DNA of 64,000 nucleotides, from positions 124,001 through 188,000 of the forward strand of contig JAIUPT010000039.1 of NCBI GenBank assembly GCA_022315425.1. Direction: 5' to 3'. A model generated the notes under the pieces. It was given only the letters and a program-made list of their open reading frames with translations. It did not search any database and was not told where the DNA came from. Below are positions 43,952-56,507 of the stretch, one piece after another. Origin of the DNA: Pseudevernia furfuracea. Its lineage: Eukaryota; Ascomycota; Lecanoromycetes; Lecanorales; Parmeliaceae. Position 1 is the first letter of the stretch. Every line of letters begins with the position of its first letter. Made by a program: the position numbers and the translations under genes.

Positions 43952-44335
43952 TCAAGCTCCACCGATCTGTTCCTGGTGTACTTCCAATGTATCTCCATCG
44001 GTCATCTCGAGCTACGTAGACGAGATATTAGCAGCTAAAATTTGGAGAGATTTCTTTCAAGTGTATGGAGAATTTCTCCAAGGTATTCGGGTGCTCACCG
44101 AGTCCGGGCTATCAGTTGGGTTGACTCGTGCGCCATCGAAGAGAAATCGAACGGAGGTAGGTGCTTTTCCCTGACGCTCGCAGAAGGCATTCATGAGCTT
44201 CGAGAGGGCGGTGGTGCGCTTGATCTTGAAGAAGACCTCGTTGTTGTTGTCCGTGACCTTGATATTCAGGTGCTCGCTCTTAGGCTGTTCATCGGCATTA
44301 CCGGCGGCACCAGGAGATTGATCACGGTCAGACAT
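43952..44335 (-). CDS. SMT3: SUMO (Smt3)
   Basis: Two exons on the minus strand, 44335-44099 and 44011-43952 (98 residues; phase 0). The disordered N-terminus is followed by a ubiquitin-like fold: LNIKVTDNNNEVFFKIKRTT, LSKLMNAFCERQGK, VRFLFDGARV, then LEMTDGDTLEVHQEQIGGA. The mature C-terminus is Gly96-Gly97; one extra Ala must be removed by a Ulp-type protease. SUMO is conjugated by the E1 Aos1-Uba2 and E2 Ubc9. The splice site lies just before LEMTDGD. Reading through the intron would give a truncated form lacking the di-glycine. Confidence 0.97.
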
Positions 44336-45718
44336 GGCGAATGTTAGAGTTGCGGTGGGTTGTGTAATGGTTGATGGTGATGAGAGTTTCGGAGGAAGGA
44401 GAGGAAGATGTGAGCGTAGGTTGCGGGGTTTCTGTTGTCACCAGGCCCTGATCTGTGTTTGCCTTTGTGAGCAAGGAATATTTGTTTGCTTTGTTGAGGG
44501 CCATCTACCTGACAATGAGACGCGGTTTGGTGAAGGTAGAACCAGTGCTCGACTGCAGATTTGATGGACTGAGGAAGTTTGAAGTGAGTTGAGTGGTTGT
44601 CAAGGTAGATGAAGAAGTTGTGCGATGCAAATTGAGGGAAGTATGAAGTGAGTGTTGGATGAACGCATGCCCCGCCAATCAGAAAGAGGCTTCTAGAATT
44701 CACCTTTGCCGTTCTTTTCCCTTTTTTCTTAAGTTGTCACTACATACAAATCGATTATCTTACAAAGTGTCACCTTGCTATAGTCACTAGGGGATACACA
44801 TCATTGGAAAAGCAACATGGTCAGTGTTCAATCTGTGTGTTGATCTGTGCTCAAGTACTTAAGTCCATCGAGTTGATACCTATCTACTCGTAGGGGATTG
44901 AGGAAGACCTAAAGACCGATCCGCCTTGTCATTCTCTTGCTGTACGTGCCTATCTATTATCACGGCGTTTTAAGTTGCTGATGGATATTATGTAGTGTGC
45001 AATACAAGGTAAGGCAACCTGAAGTGCTAAGATAGCCAAATTCAAATAATAATGAAGCTCGCTCTACTGAAGAATATTGCAGATTGCCTCGCCAAGAACT
45101 CTTACAAGGAGGGGAAATGGTAAGTAAGGCATAGCCCAACAGTAAAGAAGACAATTTAATTGAAAGGGCAGTCAAAGCCAAGTCGACGATCTGTATAGGT
45201 GCTGCAATACTTTCTATGAGCGCGAGGGTGATGCCGCCCACACGGTCTCTTGCCCCAAGGCCAGTCTGTTGAGACTCAAGGTGAAGCAACGCAGCGAAGG
45301 CATATGAAAGTGCGCGACTATTGTTCAGTAGTCAGAGTGCCTAAGAGTAGCACTCTCTAATAAAGTACATGTTGGGGTTTTGTAACGGCTCGCTGTTGCG
45401 TCAAGACCATCATTGCCCACTGAAGAGTTCTGGTCTGGTATATAGAAAGCGTCAAAATTCAATATTAGACGATCGTGAGCACGCAAAGAGATCCTCAAGG
45501 AACCTGAACAAACACTGATGGTTACTCCAAATTGGAGGTCTGTTCCGAGACTCTAATGATTGCCTGTATAGACATTGTTTGGAGAAAAGAAATTTTCAAA
45601 AGACCGAGGGACAGGTCTCTTATATAGAAACCGGAAGTTTTTAGCGAGCTTCATCGGCTATTTTTAGACGCGGATACAATGCAGGTACTAGTACTTCTTA
45701 TTTCCAACGTCAGAAGTA
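44336..45718. other. Gene-poor region upstream of SUMO
   Basis: About 1.4 kb: SUMO promoter followed by AT-rich, frame-poor sequence leading into an inverted-repeat element. A 109-codon frame (44960-45289, minus) has no recognisable homology. Looks like transposon-associated, decaying DNA. Confidence 0.5.
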
Positions 45719-46278
45719 TAACGTGCTTGATCGGTCAACAAGAATGACTGGCCTTCGAGAATCTTAGTAAGCACACCAAAAATCTAGCGGTCTAACCGTA
45801 TATAGTATAGATTTGTCAGCAAGGGTCTTTCTGCAAAACAGCAAATCAACATTCGAATACCTAGGATTTGGATCATTTGGTGAATACCCCTGACGTGTAT
45901 CAAGGATCTTCAGACATTGAGTTGGAGGCCTCTGACGAGGAGATGAATGGGGCCAATGACGAGGAGATGGATGAGGCTGGTTGAGGAGAAATTGAAGAAA
46001 CAAGGTGGTGGCAACGTTATTTCAAGTGGTTTTTAGGCTGCGCTCTCTGTACCGTAGCAAGGTGCTCTCCAAGATAAGGTACTCAATTGACTGTTTTATG
46101 GCCTATTGGAAGGCCTATTTCTACATTACTACTTTACATGACTAAAATAGTGGAGAAGGCTCTAGAGAAATTCTGGGGAACCCTTGCGGTAGCCCTACCA
46201 GTATTAACCAATCATCTTCATGCCCTAACCCTACATTCTCGAAGGCCAGTCATTCTCGTTGACCGATCAAGCACGTTA
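45719..46278. mobile_element. MITE-like element with 41-bp terminal inverted repeats
   Basis: The ends are inverted copies over about 41 bp with one mismatch: left 45721-45762 starts ACGTGCTTGATCGGTCAAC, right ends GTTGACCGATCAAGCACGT at 46276. TA dinucleotides flank both ends (45719-45720, 46277-46278), as expected for Tc1/mariner-type insertion. No intact transposase, but a plus-strand stretch around 45908-45984 reads SSDIELEASDEEMNG and DEEMDEAG then stop, containing a 2x GACGAGGAGATG repeat; it may be the remains of a transposase C-terminus. Not related by sequence to the 6897-7461 family. Confidence 0.75.
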
Positions 46279-46706
46279 TCGTAAGCAGGAAGAAAGGCCG
46301 TGGAACAATCTGTTGAGAGTATATTTTCCAATCTCAAGTGTTTCATTACCGTATCTTGCTATAATCTACAATGTATCTTGTGTCACAAGCTAAGTACGAT
46401 TGCCCAGACGAGGTTCACAAGCGCGAGTGCAAGGTTTAAGCGTCAAGATTGAGAGGCGGTGGTACATAACAATCAATATCACTTCCACACAGCTGTTCTA
46501 TTACCATTCAAACCTTGAGACACCCTTCTTGAAAATCTTCACTACAGGTATCCATGCTGAACTTGCGCGAGGCATCCACGTGATGAGAAGTCCACCCCTC
46601 AGCGCAGGGTCAAAGACCAAAGTCCACAAACAGGCAACAGGACCGTTGCTGCTGCGGAATCTAGGAATGAGCTTCAAAAAGCTCTGGAGAAATTGGAGTC
46701 GACTCC

Positions 46707-47266
46707 CTATGCTAGAATCCAAACCAGCGTTTGCAATTCCGGCCTGTCGCTCTCAGCGACGTAGCCAACGTCTGCCACTATGCCAACGTCGATTGTGGAT
46801 TTAGGCCCAGACACCATGAAGGTATTGCTGGCGTTGTATGCTGCTTGGACTCTGTTACCGGCAATGCCTGCATTTGATGCTAGCATTATGAAGAAATCGA
46901 GGTTCGCTTTAGACAATTAGTTGTGCAGATTCCAGGCACCTTGAGCTCTGGGCTTAACAACTTTGTTCCAATCGTTGATGTTGAGCCTTTTGAAGATGAC
47001 GTCCTTGAAGCGATTTTCAGCAACGTAGGATAATAGAGGACGGCTATGGAACTCACATGTACGGCCATCGCACCACCATGTATCACTCTTCGAATGGGTG
47101 GCATGCGCATGGTCATTTGTTTGACTAGTCTCGTAATGTCATCTTCTTTAGATACGTCGCATTGACATACTGCAACCTTGACTCCGTGATCATTAAGCTC
47201 CTTCACCAGCTCTCGCACTGGTCCGTGAGCTCTCATACCTCGCCGAGAGGCAAGGATGAGGTACTT
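46707..47266 (-). pseudogene. Polyketide synthase ketoreductase-domain fragment (dead)
   Basis: On the minus strand the sequence reads KYLILASRRGMRAHGPVREL, VKVAVCQCDVSKEDDITRLV, MPPIRRVIHGGAMAVH, then (after a plausible intron near 47055-47000) DVIFKRLNINDWNKVVKPRA, QGAWNLHN, stop, LSKANLDFFIMLASNAGI, NRVQAAYNASNTFM and IVADVGYVAES. This is the second half of a KR domain of a fungal highly reducing PKS. A TAA at 46917-46919 interrupts it, about 15 residues are deleted after NTFM, and no other PKS domain is present nearby. It is a relic, consistent with the transposon next to it. Confidence 0.8.
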
Positions 47267-47671
47267 CGTCCATAAAGATCGTTGACAGATCCATAAGTCT
47301 ATCTTGAGGCAGGCATCGAGTACTGTTTCTGGACTACAGTATGGAAGCTCATATTCTCGTACAATTGGTATTTCGGCTTGTTGGCATAAATCAAGCCAAC
47401 ACTCTCACACTTACCTTACTTTAGTTTAGCTGGACCGGCTAGCCGGATAGAGTACGGCACGCTTTATCGGAAGGAGTCTAGCTTACTTTATTCACCCGCA
47501 CATGCTAACGCGTCTTGCGCGATTCTCTTGAGATTCTCTAATGCTCAACATGGGCCCGCCATGGCACAATTGAATTCCCCTCTGCAACGCTGAGAATCTA
47601 TAGGTATAGGAGAGCCGCTTACAGCTCCGCAACCGTTGATCGGAACTCTCATATCCCAATCATCAACCGAT

Positions 47672-50600
47672 ATGCCTCCGAGGCAAATGCCTAGAGAGGA
47701 AAGCTGGAATAGCCTTCGCCGCTCAGAAGCTTCTGGTGATAACATTGAAGATGGATTCTCGGATGCCAGCATGAATGATGAGTCTGATCATGGCTCAGAG
47801 CGTTCCACTACCGAGTCACCGACTTTTCCAACCGTCAGCGACGTTCATCGTGCACTTCATCCTCTGCAAGCTACTGCAGACCGTGTTGGCAAGCAGGTCG
47901 AGGAATTCGCAGAGAACCTTGACCGTCTTAGCTCCAGAAACAAGCGCAAGCATGGGAAGGACTGCAGCGATGTTCTGCCCCTCGTCGACGCTTACAAGAA
48001 AATTGCTAGAGATACTGTACGCCGCCTACAGAGCATGCACGCCCCCGAGAGACAGCAACAGCTATCCAAGAAAACGAAACGGAGGCTTCGAAACTCAAGC
48101 GCCAAGTCAACGCCTGGGCCTACCCCGGCGGAAGATGGAAAGGATCGCGGTATGATGACGAGTGTTGAAGACTTGAAGAGGTGGGAGCTGGAAGAACAAA
48201 CGTGGGACTTGGTTGGCCTCATGCTCCAGATTGGATATCCCAAACGGGGAATGACACAGACGAACCTTGATGGCGAATCGCGTCTTGTTAGGCCTAGCAA
48301 GGATACTGAGGTGCATCGGTATTCCTCAGAGCAAGATATTTGGAATAAGTTCCTAGCGTCAGACGACCAAGCATGGGAACGACACACAGTGGTCGAATGG
48401 CTTAAGAAGTGCGCAGATAATACGGGTCAAGACATTGATGAGGTCGTGAAAGAGCTTGAAATGGGCGCGGACAGAGGGTCTGGGCTGTGGGCTCACAGCT
48501 GGTTGTACTCGAAAGAAGCGATCAAATTTCAGAAACGCCTACGATTATGGCCACAAGCACTTGAGCCGGATGATCCGGGTCTTGACAAGTCGCTGATGAA
48601 CTCGGAGAAAACCAAATCTCTAGTCACTCAGCTGGACCCAGATGCAATCACCCGTCAAGGGAGAAGTCTGGAGCAGCAGGATTACTACTTTGAACGTGCT
48701 ACGTGGCTCGCGTGCTGGGAAATGTTAAGACGAGGGAAAGACTGGAATTATGTCCGAGACTGGTGTCATGAAAGAGGAGAAGGCTGGAGGGCTACAGCAA
48801 TGTGTGGAGATCCTCGGAACGCACGATTTCCCACGTCTTCACCAGCAAGTTGGCAATCACGAGCATTGTGGCGCAAAGCCTGTGCTCTTGCTGCCAAAGA
48901 CGGTAGTATCGACGAGTATGAAAACGGAGTGTATGGAGTCCTCAGCGGATATCTTCCAAGTGTCTTGAAGGTCAGCCGCAGCTGGGACGACTATTTGTTC
49001 GCTCATTATAATTCCTACTTGCTGCACTCGTTCGATCGTTATCTGAAGTCGAGCTTTCCAGACAGGGTACCAGCTACTCTGAACGACAAGCACGGCTCAT
49101 TCAACTTCTCTGTCTTTGGTGGTCAACGTACGCAATCCGGGAATCAAATCGTGGAGAAAATGAAGCATTTGGAGACAACCAGAGAAGAAGCGAGGGAGCC
49201 GCTCAAGATGTTGCAGGGCAGCTTGATTGCGAATACCTTTGACGATTTTGTCTTTAAGCATGGTGTCAGACTAACACAAGCAGCTAACGCTGAAGGGAGA
49301 TCTAAGATTCTTGAACCTTTTGGGAATAATCAAATCCTCGAGGGCAGTGTTACAGCACCAATCAGCATGGCGGACCATGACTTTCTCCGTCTTCTAACGC
49401 ATATCATATTCGTATTCCAAGATATCGGATTCCATTTTGGGGAAGGCGAACGCCGCTCTGCCATGGAAAGCATCATCGTCGCTTACGTGGATTACCTTAG
49501 CAAAGCTGGCAAACAGCAACTGCTACCTCTCTACGCCTCCCGCCTCTCATATCAAACATCAACAATCTGCTTGGGCCGCCAGCTACCGGCAATTCAAGAT
49601 CGGCGTGAGCGCCAGACAATGATGAGTCTGATGAAGCAGATTGGAATCAATGTTCCTGGTGTCCTCGGCATGCAGTTGCAGTTGATTATCACCGATACGC
49701 CGCTTACGCAGAGCAAGTGGCCTGCGCTGAGGGTTCTTGAGCAAACCAGCAAGGATGCGTCGAGCGTTCGTCCTATCCAGACCGGCTTCATTGGTGATGA
49801 AGTTACAGATGATCAAGAAGATCTAATTCACGGGTTTGAGTGGTATATGCTACTTGATCTCCACTGGCAGCAGACTATGGCGGTAGGAGTAGTCATATAC
49901 AAGCATTTATTACGTGAGTCTGTTGAGGGATATAATTTTTCTGCGAGCGCTAATATCAATATTCGTTTTAGGCTCGAATGGGTTGGCAGCCGCGAGACGC
50001 CTGTCGCAGACAGTACCATTTTCTGCAATATCTCTTGCGAAGACAAATGATGTCTTGGGAAAGCCGGTCGATATCAGCAAGAGCCAAGACTCAAGTGACG
50101 ACGAGGACAATCCAGTCACCAGCAGTCGAAATACCAGATCACGCCACGCACGAAGCTCGCAACGATCGGGCAGCCCTTCAGCGACACATAATCGTGGCGA
50201 TCGTGAGCTCATGCTGAGTCAAGCAAGCACCTTCAGGGACTTGGAAAACCTGTTTACCGCCCTCGATGCGATAGAGGAATGGAAGCACCTTGCCGACGAT
50301 GCTGTCAAGTAAGTCCACCTAAAGCTCCGCATTGAGTAAACCGAGCTTAGCCTGGTCTCTTTCAACAGATACATCGAACAACGCCAAGATATTAGAGTCT
50401 GGAAAGACTCGTTTCAGAAGGCTTACAAAAAAGTGGAGACGAGTATCGAGCCATTGCTCCATGGATGGTTACGAAACCCCAATAATGGTGAGTGCATCTT
50501 GTATCGTGCATCAGATGAAGTATGGCCTGATGGTGAAATTAGATGCAGATGAGGAGGATTTTAGGCAGATACGCATAGCTTGTTTGCCCGAGGTTTTGCT

Positions 50601-50877
50601 TGCTTACAACATGGTTTTGAACTTCAGCTCGCACTACCTTAGTCGTGACCTGCTCCTGAAGAGCATGGACTTGGCAGCTCTGGTCGCTGCCGAAGACTCT
50701 GGGCTTGCTGAGTGCTTCGTGGCCGCGGAAAGGATGCCTGAGCTTGTTGATTCTTTTGCACTTTTGAGTAAGACGATCATTAGGGCAGATGATAGGGGAG
50801 CGAAAGCGGGAAAAAGCAAGAAGAAGAGGAAGGGGGAAACATTAGACCTGTGGACCGTGAGAGCGCCGTCAGAATAG
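47672..50877 (+). CDS. NUP84: Nuclear pore protein Nup84/Nup107
   Basis: Four exons: 47672-49913, 49972-50308, 50369-50487, 50549-50877 (1,008 residues; phases 1, 2, 1 agree). A polar N-terminus is followed by the all-helical Nup84/Nup107 fold. Blocks typical of the family: WELEEQTWDLVGLML, SGLWAHSWLYSKEAIKFQKR, YYFERATWLACWEMLRRG, GFEWYMLLDLHWQQTMAVGV, LAAARRLSQTVPF, FTALDAIEEWKHLADDAVK, IRIACLPEVLLAYNMVLNFS. It belongs to the Y-shaped scaffold complex (with Nup133, Nup120, Seh1, Sec13 and others). The start is the first ATG (MPPRQMPREESW). The C-terminal basic tail (AGKSKKKRKGE) is unusual but short. Confidence 0.92.
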
Positions 50878-52140
50878 GTACGGAGTGGCGCTTAAGCCAA
50901 TCATCGAAGCGATACACCCCCTTAAGAAGAACACAGCCCTGTCCTGCAAGGCTTGTTGTGTGCCATGTTTTATGTGGATGACGGTGAGCGCTTAGGGTCC
51001 ACATGATTCAATCCATAGGAAATATTATCTGCAAACATCGGCGCCTATAAGTAAGGGGGTGACGAGTTCACGCATTAACCTAGGTATGTACATTGCAATT
51101 TTGTTTTTCTCCGGTACAACACACAAGGCTTGCTTTACATGTACTCGGCATGCACTTCTTAGTAATAGCGGCAGGCCTGGTTATGGGACCTGCATCGAAG
51201 GAGTCAAGCTGGGGATTTGCTAAGCGGCAAAGCGAATCATGATTCTCGTAGCATCTCTACCGTACAAGCTAGTCGCACCCAGAACTCCCCATAGATTTGA
51301 AAGGTCCATCATATCATTGTTACCTACAACAATTCATAATGATGAGATCAGTATTCAGACTGCAGGTCGGAACAGGAAGGTCGAAGAGTCGTATGGTACT
51401 CTATCATTTGCCGCCAGCCAGCCCAGAGGAATGGACTCTGCATTTGGGAGGGGGCCAAGTAGTGCGAAAATCGAGGCTGTGCAAAGACGCTAAGCAATGA
51501 CAGCAAAGTCGACCTCCCATTGACAGGGATTGCCTGCCCTCACAACTCCGATCCAATAACTACTCTAGAGTATTGTAATGCCGCCTGTTCAACGACACCC
51601 ATCTCTCTGCTTTTTCGCCCACCTCGCCATCAGGGCAACGGGAGGGTGTTGACCATCCGCCATCTCATGAAACCCCGGCGACGAAGAAGCAACGCCCATG
51701 ATCCGCACTCAGAGAAGATCCGAGGGGGATCATCTTAGGAGGAGCAGTGGGAAGCAATTTGAGAAGACTGAGAGGTGGCAGACTTGGAAAGAAAACAGTC
51801 GGTGACTTTGGGCTGGCCGGTATCTCTGCAATATCTGTATGGCTTCTCTTATATATTGCTATGTTCTGATACTGATTGAAGCGCACCAGGAAGCCGCGGT
51901 TCCTTGCATTACTGACTCTTTCGACACTTGCGCCTTCCTCACTGGAATACACCAATTCAAGCTCAAGCATACGCCTATACCATCCAGTCAGACCAAGATC
52001 CACCACTTCATCAATCAACCCGTCGCATCTTTACCCTTGAAGCACTATTCCGCACTGTTCCAACACCGTTATCTGTATACCTATGAACGAAGAGAACACT
52101 CTCCATTATACATCCCGGACGTCAGGCCGCTGAGCGTACC
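50878..52140. other. Intergenic region upstream of Ca2+-ATPase
   Basis: About 1.26 kb between tandem plus-strand genes. Short frames only; probably a long promoter and 5' UTR of the Ca2+-ATPase. No calcineurin-response motif could be assigned with confidence. Confidence 0.5.
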
Positions 52141-55100
52141 ATGACGGCCGTCGGGAAAAATGGTCGTACATCGCCGTTATCATCTCACTCCCCCCGCCGG
52201 CCACGGGCGCCCACAATAACAATCAATACCTCTGCTGTTAGTCCACCTTCGTTCGAAGTGCAACGAGACCTTTCACCTCCCAGAATTATAATACTGACCG
52301 AGATACACATAACAGGGTGAACAGAACGAAGAGCGGGACAGTGAGCCTGCCCCATTGCTGAGCGAATCCCCAAGGACAGACCTCCGAGCCGCGCACTCTT
52401 TTGAAAGCAATCGACCCACTTCTGCGCATAACGTCTCGTCTCCTACCTCCAAATGGACTGATCGTCAACCTCATAACTTTCTGGCCGTCCCAAATTCTCG
52501 TTCTAGGGGGAATTCGGTTGACTCAGAAGAACCAGGCCATTCCCCTACAACATATAGTGGTGAGACCTCGGTGCCTTCCCTAGCCTCGACGGCTGAGGGT
52601 AGAGCAAGTACTGAAGTCAGTAATGATAATATAATCAATGATGAAGAGGCATTGAAAGCGGATCGTGGCACAGAAACGGACTTTGAGGTCGAAGATAATA
52701 AATTCGCCTTTTCCCCAGGCCAGTTGAACAAATTACTTAACCCGAAAAGTTTTGCCGCTTTCCATGCGTTGGGGGGATTGAAAGGCCTTGAGAAAGGATT
52801 GCGGACCGATAGACTGACAGGGTTGTCTTTGGACGAGAAGAAGCTCGACGGGAGCGTGGGATTTGATCAGGCTGTAGCAGCTGGCTCTCAAGACAAAGAT
52901 TCTGAAGATCAATCAGGTCGGCTTATTTCAAGAACGACAACGACCGGGACCTCAAGGCAACTATCGGAGGACTCGTTCACCGACCGCAAACGCATTTTTA
53001 AAGACAACCGTTTGCCGGAAAAAAAAGCCAAGAGCATATTTCAGCTTGCTTGGATGGCATACAACGACAAAGTATTGATTCTGCTAACCGTTGCCGCTGT
53101 TATATCTTTGGCTCTGGGCATATATCAATCCGTGACCCCTCAGCCAGACGGTGAAGCACCCGTGGAGTGGGTTGAGGGCGTTGCCATCATGGTAGCAATT
53201 GCCATTGTTGTCGTCGTCGGCGCTGCAAATGATTGGCAAAAGGAGCGACAATTCGTCAAGCTGAATAAAAAGAAAGAAGACAGGAATGTCAAGGTCATTC
53301 GATCAGGAAAATCTAGGGAGATTTCTGTGCACGACATCCTGGTCGGCGACGTCATGCACCTTGAGCCTGGAGACATGATACCAGTGGATGGTATCTTTAT
53401 CTCCGGACACAACCTCAAATGTGACGAATCGTCGGCTACAGGTGAATCAGATTTGCTCAGAAAGCAGTCTGGTGACGAAGTCTATGCTGCTATCGAATCT
53501 CATCACAGCCTCGCTAAAATGGATTGCTTCATCATCTCGGGCGGCAAAGTCTCAGAGGGCATTGGCACGTTTCTTGTCACCGCAGTGGGAGTAAATTCAA
53601 GCTACGGAAAGACTATGATGTCCTTACGTCAGGATTCTCAAACCACACCATTGCAGTCGAAGCTCAACATTCTTGCAGAGTACATCGCAAAATTGGGCCT
53701 TGGAGCTGGCCTTGTCCTTTTTGTGGCGACTTTCATCAGGTTTCTGGTCCAATTGAACACCATCCAAGGAGGGGCCAGCGAAAAAGGACAGCGATTCCTA
53801 CAAGTCTTCATAGTTGCTGTTACTATTGTTGTCGTCGCGGTCCCAGAAGGTCTCCCTCTTGCTGTCACATTGGCGCTTGCATTTGCAACTACTAGGATGC
53901 TCAAGGACAACAACCTGGTCCGACTCTTGCGAGCGTGCGAGACGATGGGCAACGCGACAGTCATTTGCTCCGATAAAACAGGTACTTTGACGCAGAACAA
54001 AATGTCTACCGTTGCCGGCATATTGGGTACTACAGCCCGATTTGGGGACAAAAGAAGCCCAGAGACTTCTGCTTCGACTTCGCCCGATTCTCCTACCAAA
54101 GGCAGAACTGTCCCAGCAGAACAGGATAGTCAAGATGCATCCACTTCGCACTTTGTCTCGATACTCGCTGATGATGTGAAAGAGCTGCTAAAGCAATCTA
54201 TAGCGGTAAACTCGACAGCTTTTGAGGGCGAAGATGATGGCGGACAAGAGACTTTCATAGGATCGAAAACAGAAACAGCTCTGCTGAGCTTCGCTCGAGA
54301 TCATCTCGCCATGGGTTCTGTGAGTGAAGAAAGGGCGAACGCCAACGTCGTCCAATTCGTGCCTTTTGACTCCGCGAGAAAATGCATGGCTGCCGTGGTT
54401 AAGATCGATGAAAAGCGATATCGAATGTTTGTCAAAGGTGCCTCGGAGATTTTGCTTGGAAGATGTACGAAAATCATTCAAGATCCCACTCATGAAGTGT
54501 CAGCAGGGGACATTGCGTCTGAAAGTGTGGAGTTTCTTGTACAGATCATCGACACCTATGCTTCACGGTCATTGCGAACCATTGGACTCCTATACAGAGA
54601 CTTTGATCAGTGGCCTCCCCGAGGCCTACCAACTCAAGAGGAGGATCCAACCCTCGCCGTCTTTGACAAGGTCTTCAAGGAAATGGTGTTTCTTGGGATC
54701 GTGGGCATTCAAGATCCACTGCGGGATGGTGTTGCCGATGCCGTCCGTGTATGTCAAAATGCTGGAGTCAAAGTACGCATGGTGACAGGGGACAATCTTC
54801 TCACTGCCAAAGCTATCGCAGATGAATGTGGAATTTATACGGCTGGAGGGATAGTGATGGAAGGCCCTGCTTTTAAAAGGTTGAGTCCCAGGGAGATGGA
54901 CGAAGCGATTCCAAAACTTCAAGTGCTTGCTAGGTCAAGTCCTGATCACAAGCGAACCTTGGTCAATCGTTTGAAAGAGTTGGGTGAAACCGTTGCTGTG
55001 ACAGGTGATGGCACGAATGATGCACCTGCACTCAAGGCTGCCGACGTAGGATTTTCTATGGGTATTGCAGGGACAGAAGTCGCCAAAGAGGCTTCAGCAA

Positions 55101-56507
55101 TCATCCTGATGGACGACAACTTTGCCTCTATTGTCAAAGCAATCATGTGGGGCAGAGCTGTCAACGACTCCGTCAAGAAGTTCCTCCAGGTTTGTTCCCT
55201 GCCTCAAGTTCTCAAGTACATTGGCTAAGCATCTGTAGTTCCAAGTCACCGTCAACATCACTGCCGTAGTCCTAACTTTCATATCTGCCGTTGCCAGCAG
55301 TACTGAGACCTCGGTGTTGACAGCTGTTCAACTTCTATGGGTAAACCTCATCATGGATACGTTCGCTGCGCTTGCTTTAGCCACCGATGCACCCACACCT
55401 AAAATCCTGGATCGAAAACCCGAACCCAAGTCCGCACCGTTGATAACGTTGACGATGTGGAAGATGATCATCGGTCAATCGGTATTTCAGCTTCTTGTTA
55501 CATTAGTGCTGTACTTTGCCGGAGCATCTTTCCTTTCGTATCAAACACAACGTGAGCAGAATCAATTGCAGACTCTAATCTTCAATACCTTCGTGTGGAT
55601 GCAGATTTTCAACCAGTACAACAACAGACGCATCGACAACAAGATGAATATCTTCGAAGGCATACAGCGGAACTATTTCTTCATTGGCATCCAATTCATC
55701 ATTGTTGGGGGACAGATCATGATCGTCTTCATCGGCGGTGACGCTTTCTCTACACACCGACTAAATGGTGCTCAATGGGGTTACTCCGTGGTCTTAGGAT
55801 TCCTTTCTATACCTGTAGCAGTGATGATCCGCATGGTACCAGACGACCTCATAAGAAAGCTAATTCCATCCTGGCTCATTCGAAAAGCAACACCTAAGTT
55901 GATGGTGTCTGACGAAGAGCGACAGAACGAATGGAGTCTCGCATTGGAAGAGATTCGAGAAGAATTGACGTTTTTGAAGAAGCTTCGTGGTGGACGTCTC
56001 AATGCGCTTAGGTATAAGCTTCAACATCCAGTAGAGACATTACTGCCACGATCCAGAAGCGGTTCATCTCGATCAAGATCGCGAACCAACTCGTTACCTC
56101 AAACACCCACTGGGGAACAGGAGGCAGGTGACTCTGGTAGTAGTCAGGTACCTCCCACTCCTGAGTCTCGAAGATCGGCATTGCGGAAGTCACCAAGATC
56201 ACGGTCAAATTCTGCATTTGGCCCAGCTGCTGCGATGGCAGGCATTGTTGCTGGTAGTGTGGCTGGATGGTCACCTATTGGTCGTCGAAGCGAGGATGGC
56301 AGCTCAATAAGATTTTCACAATCCGACGGCAGATCTCAGCTCGACGATCACGAGGGCACAGAGGTGCATCCTGGGACAAGCTCGCACGATCTTGTCTCGA
56401 GTGAGGATGAGCGCTCGCAATCAGGCCAGCTACAAGTAGACCAGGCCCATGGAATTAGCCATACCCCTGGGCAGTCGTCTTTAGCTCCACCGCAGCGTGC
56501 ATATTGA
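52141..56507 (+). CDS. PMC1: P-type Ca2+-ATPase, vacuolar PMC1/PMCA type
   Basis: Three exons: 52141-52236, 52316-55189, 55239-56507 (1,412 residues; phase 0 at both junctions). A long Ser-rich N-terminus is followed by FSPGQLNKLLNPKSF, membrane segments, DESSATGESDLLRK (actuator TGES), VPEGLPLAVTLALAFATTRM (M4 ion-binding PEGLP), the phosphorylation motif CSDKTGTLTQNKM (Asp585), FVKGASE (nucleotide site), MVTGDN and TGDGTNDAPALKAADVGFSM. Exon 3 holds the last membrane segments (QLLWVNLIMDTFAALALATD) and a long Ser/Arg-rich tail. PMC1 pumps Ca2+ into vacuoles at the cost of ATP and is usually induced by calcineurin signalling. A second fungal plasma-membrane-type role cannot be excluded. Confidence 0.95.

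Noticed and set aside
44960..45289. Minus-strand frame of 109 codons with hydrophobic stretches
   Set aside because: Resembles N-termini of some fungal NLR-like proteins only vaguely; region is decayed and no downstream domain follows.
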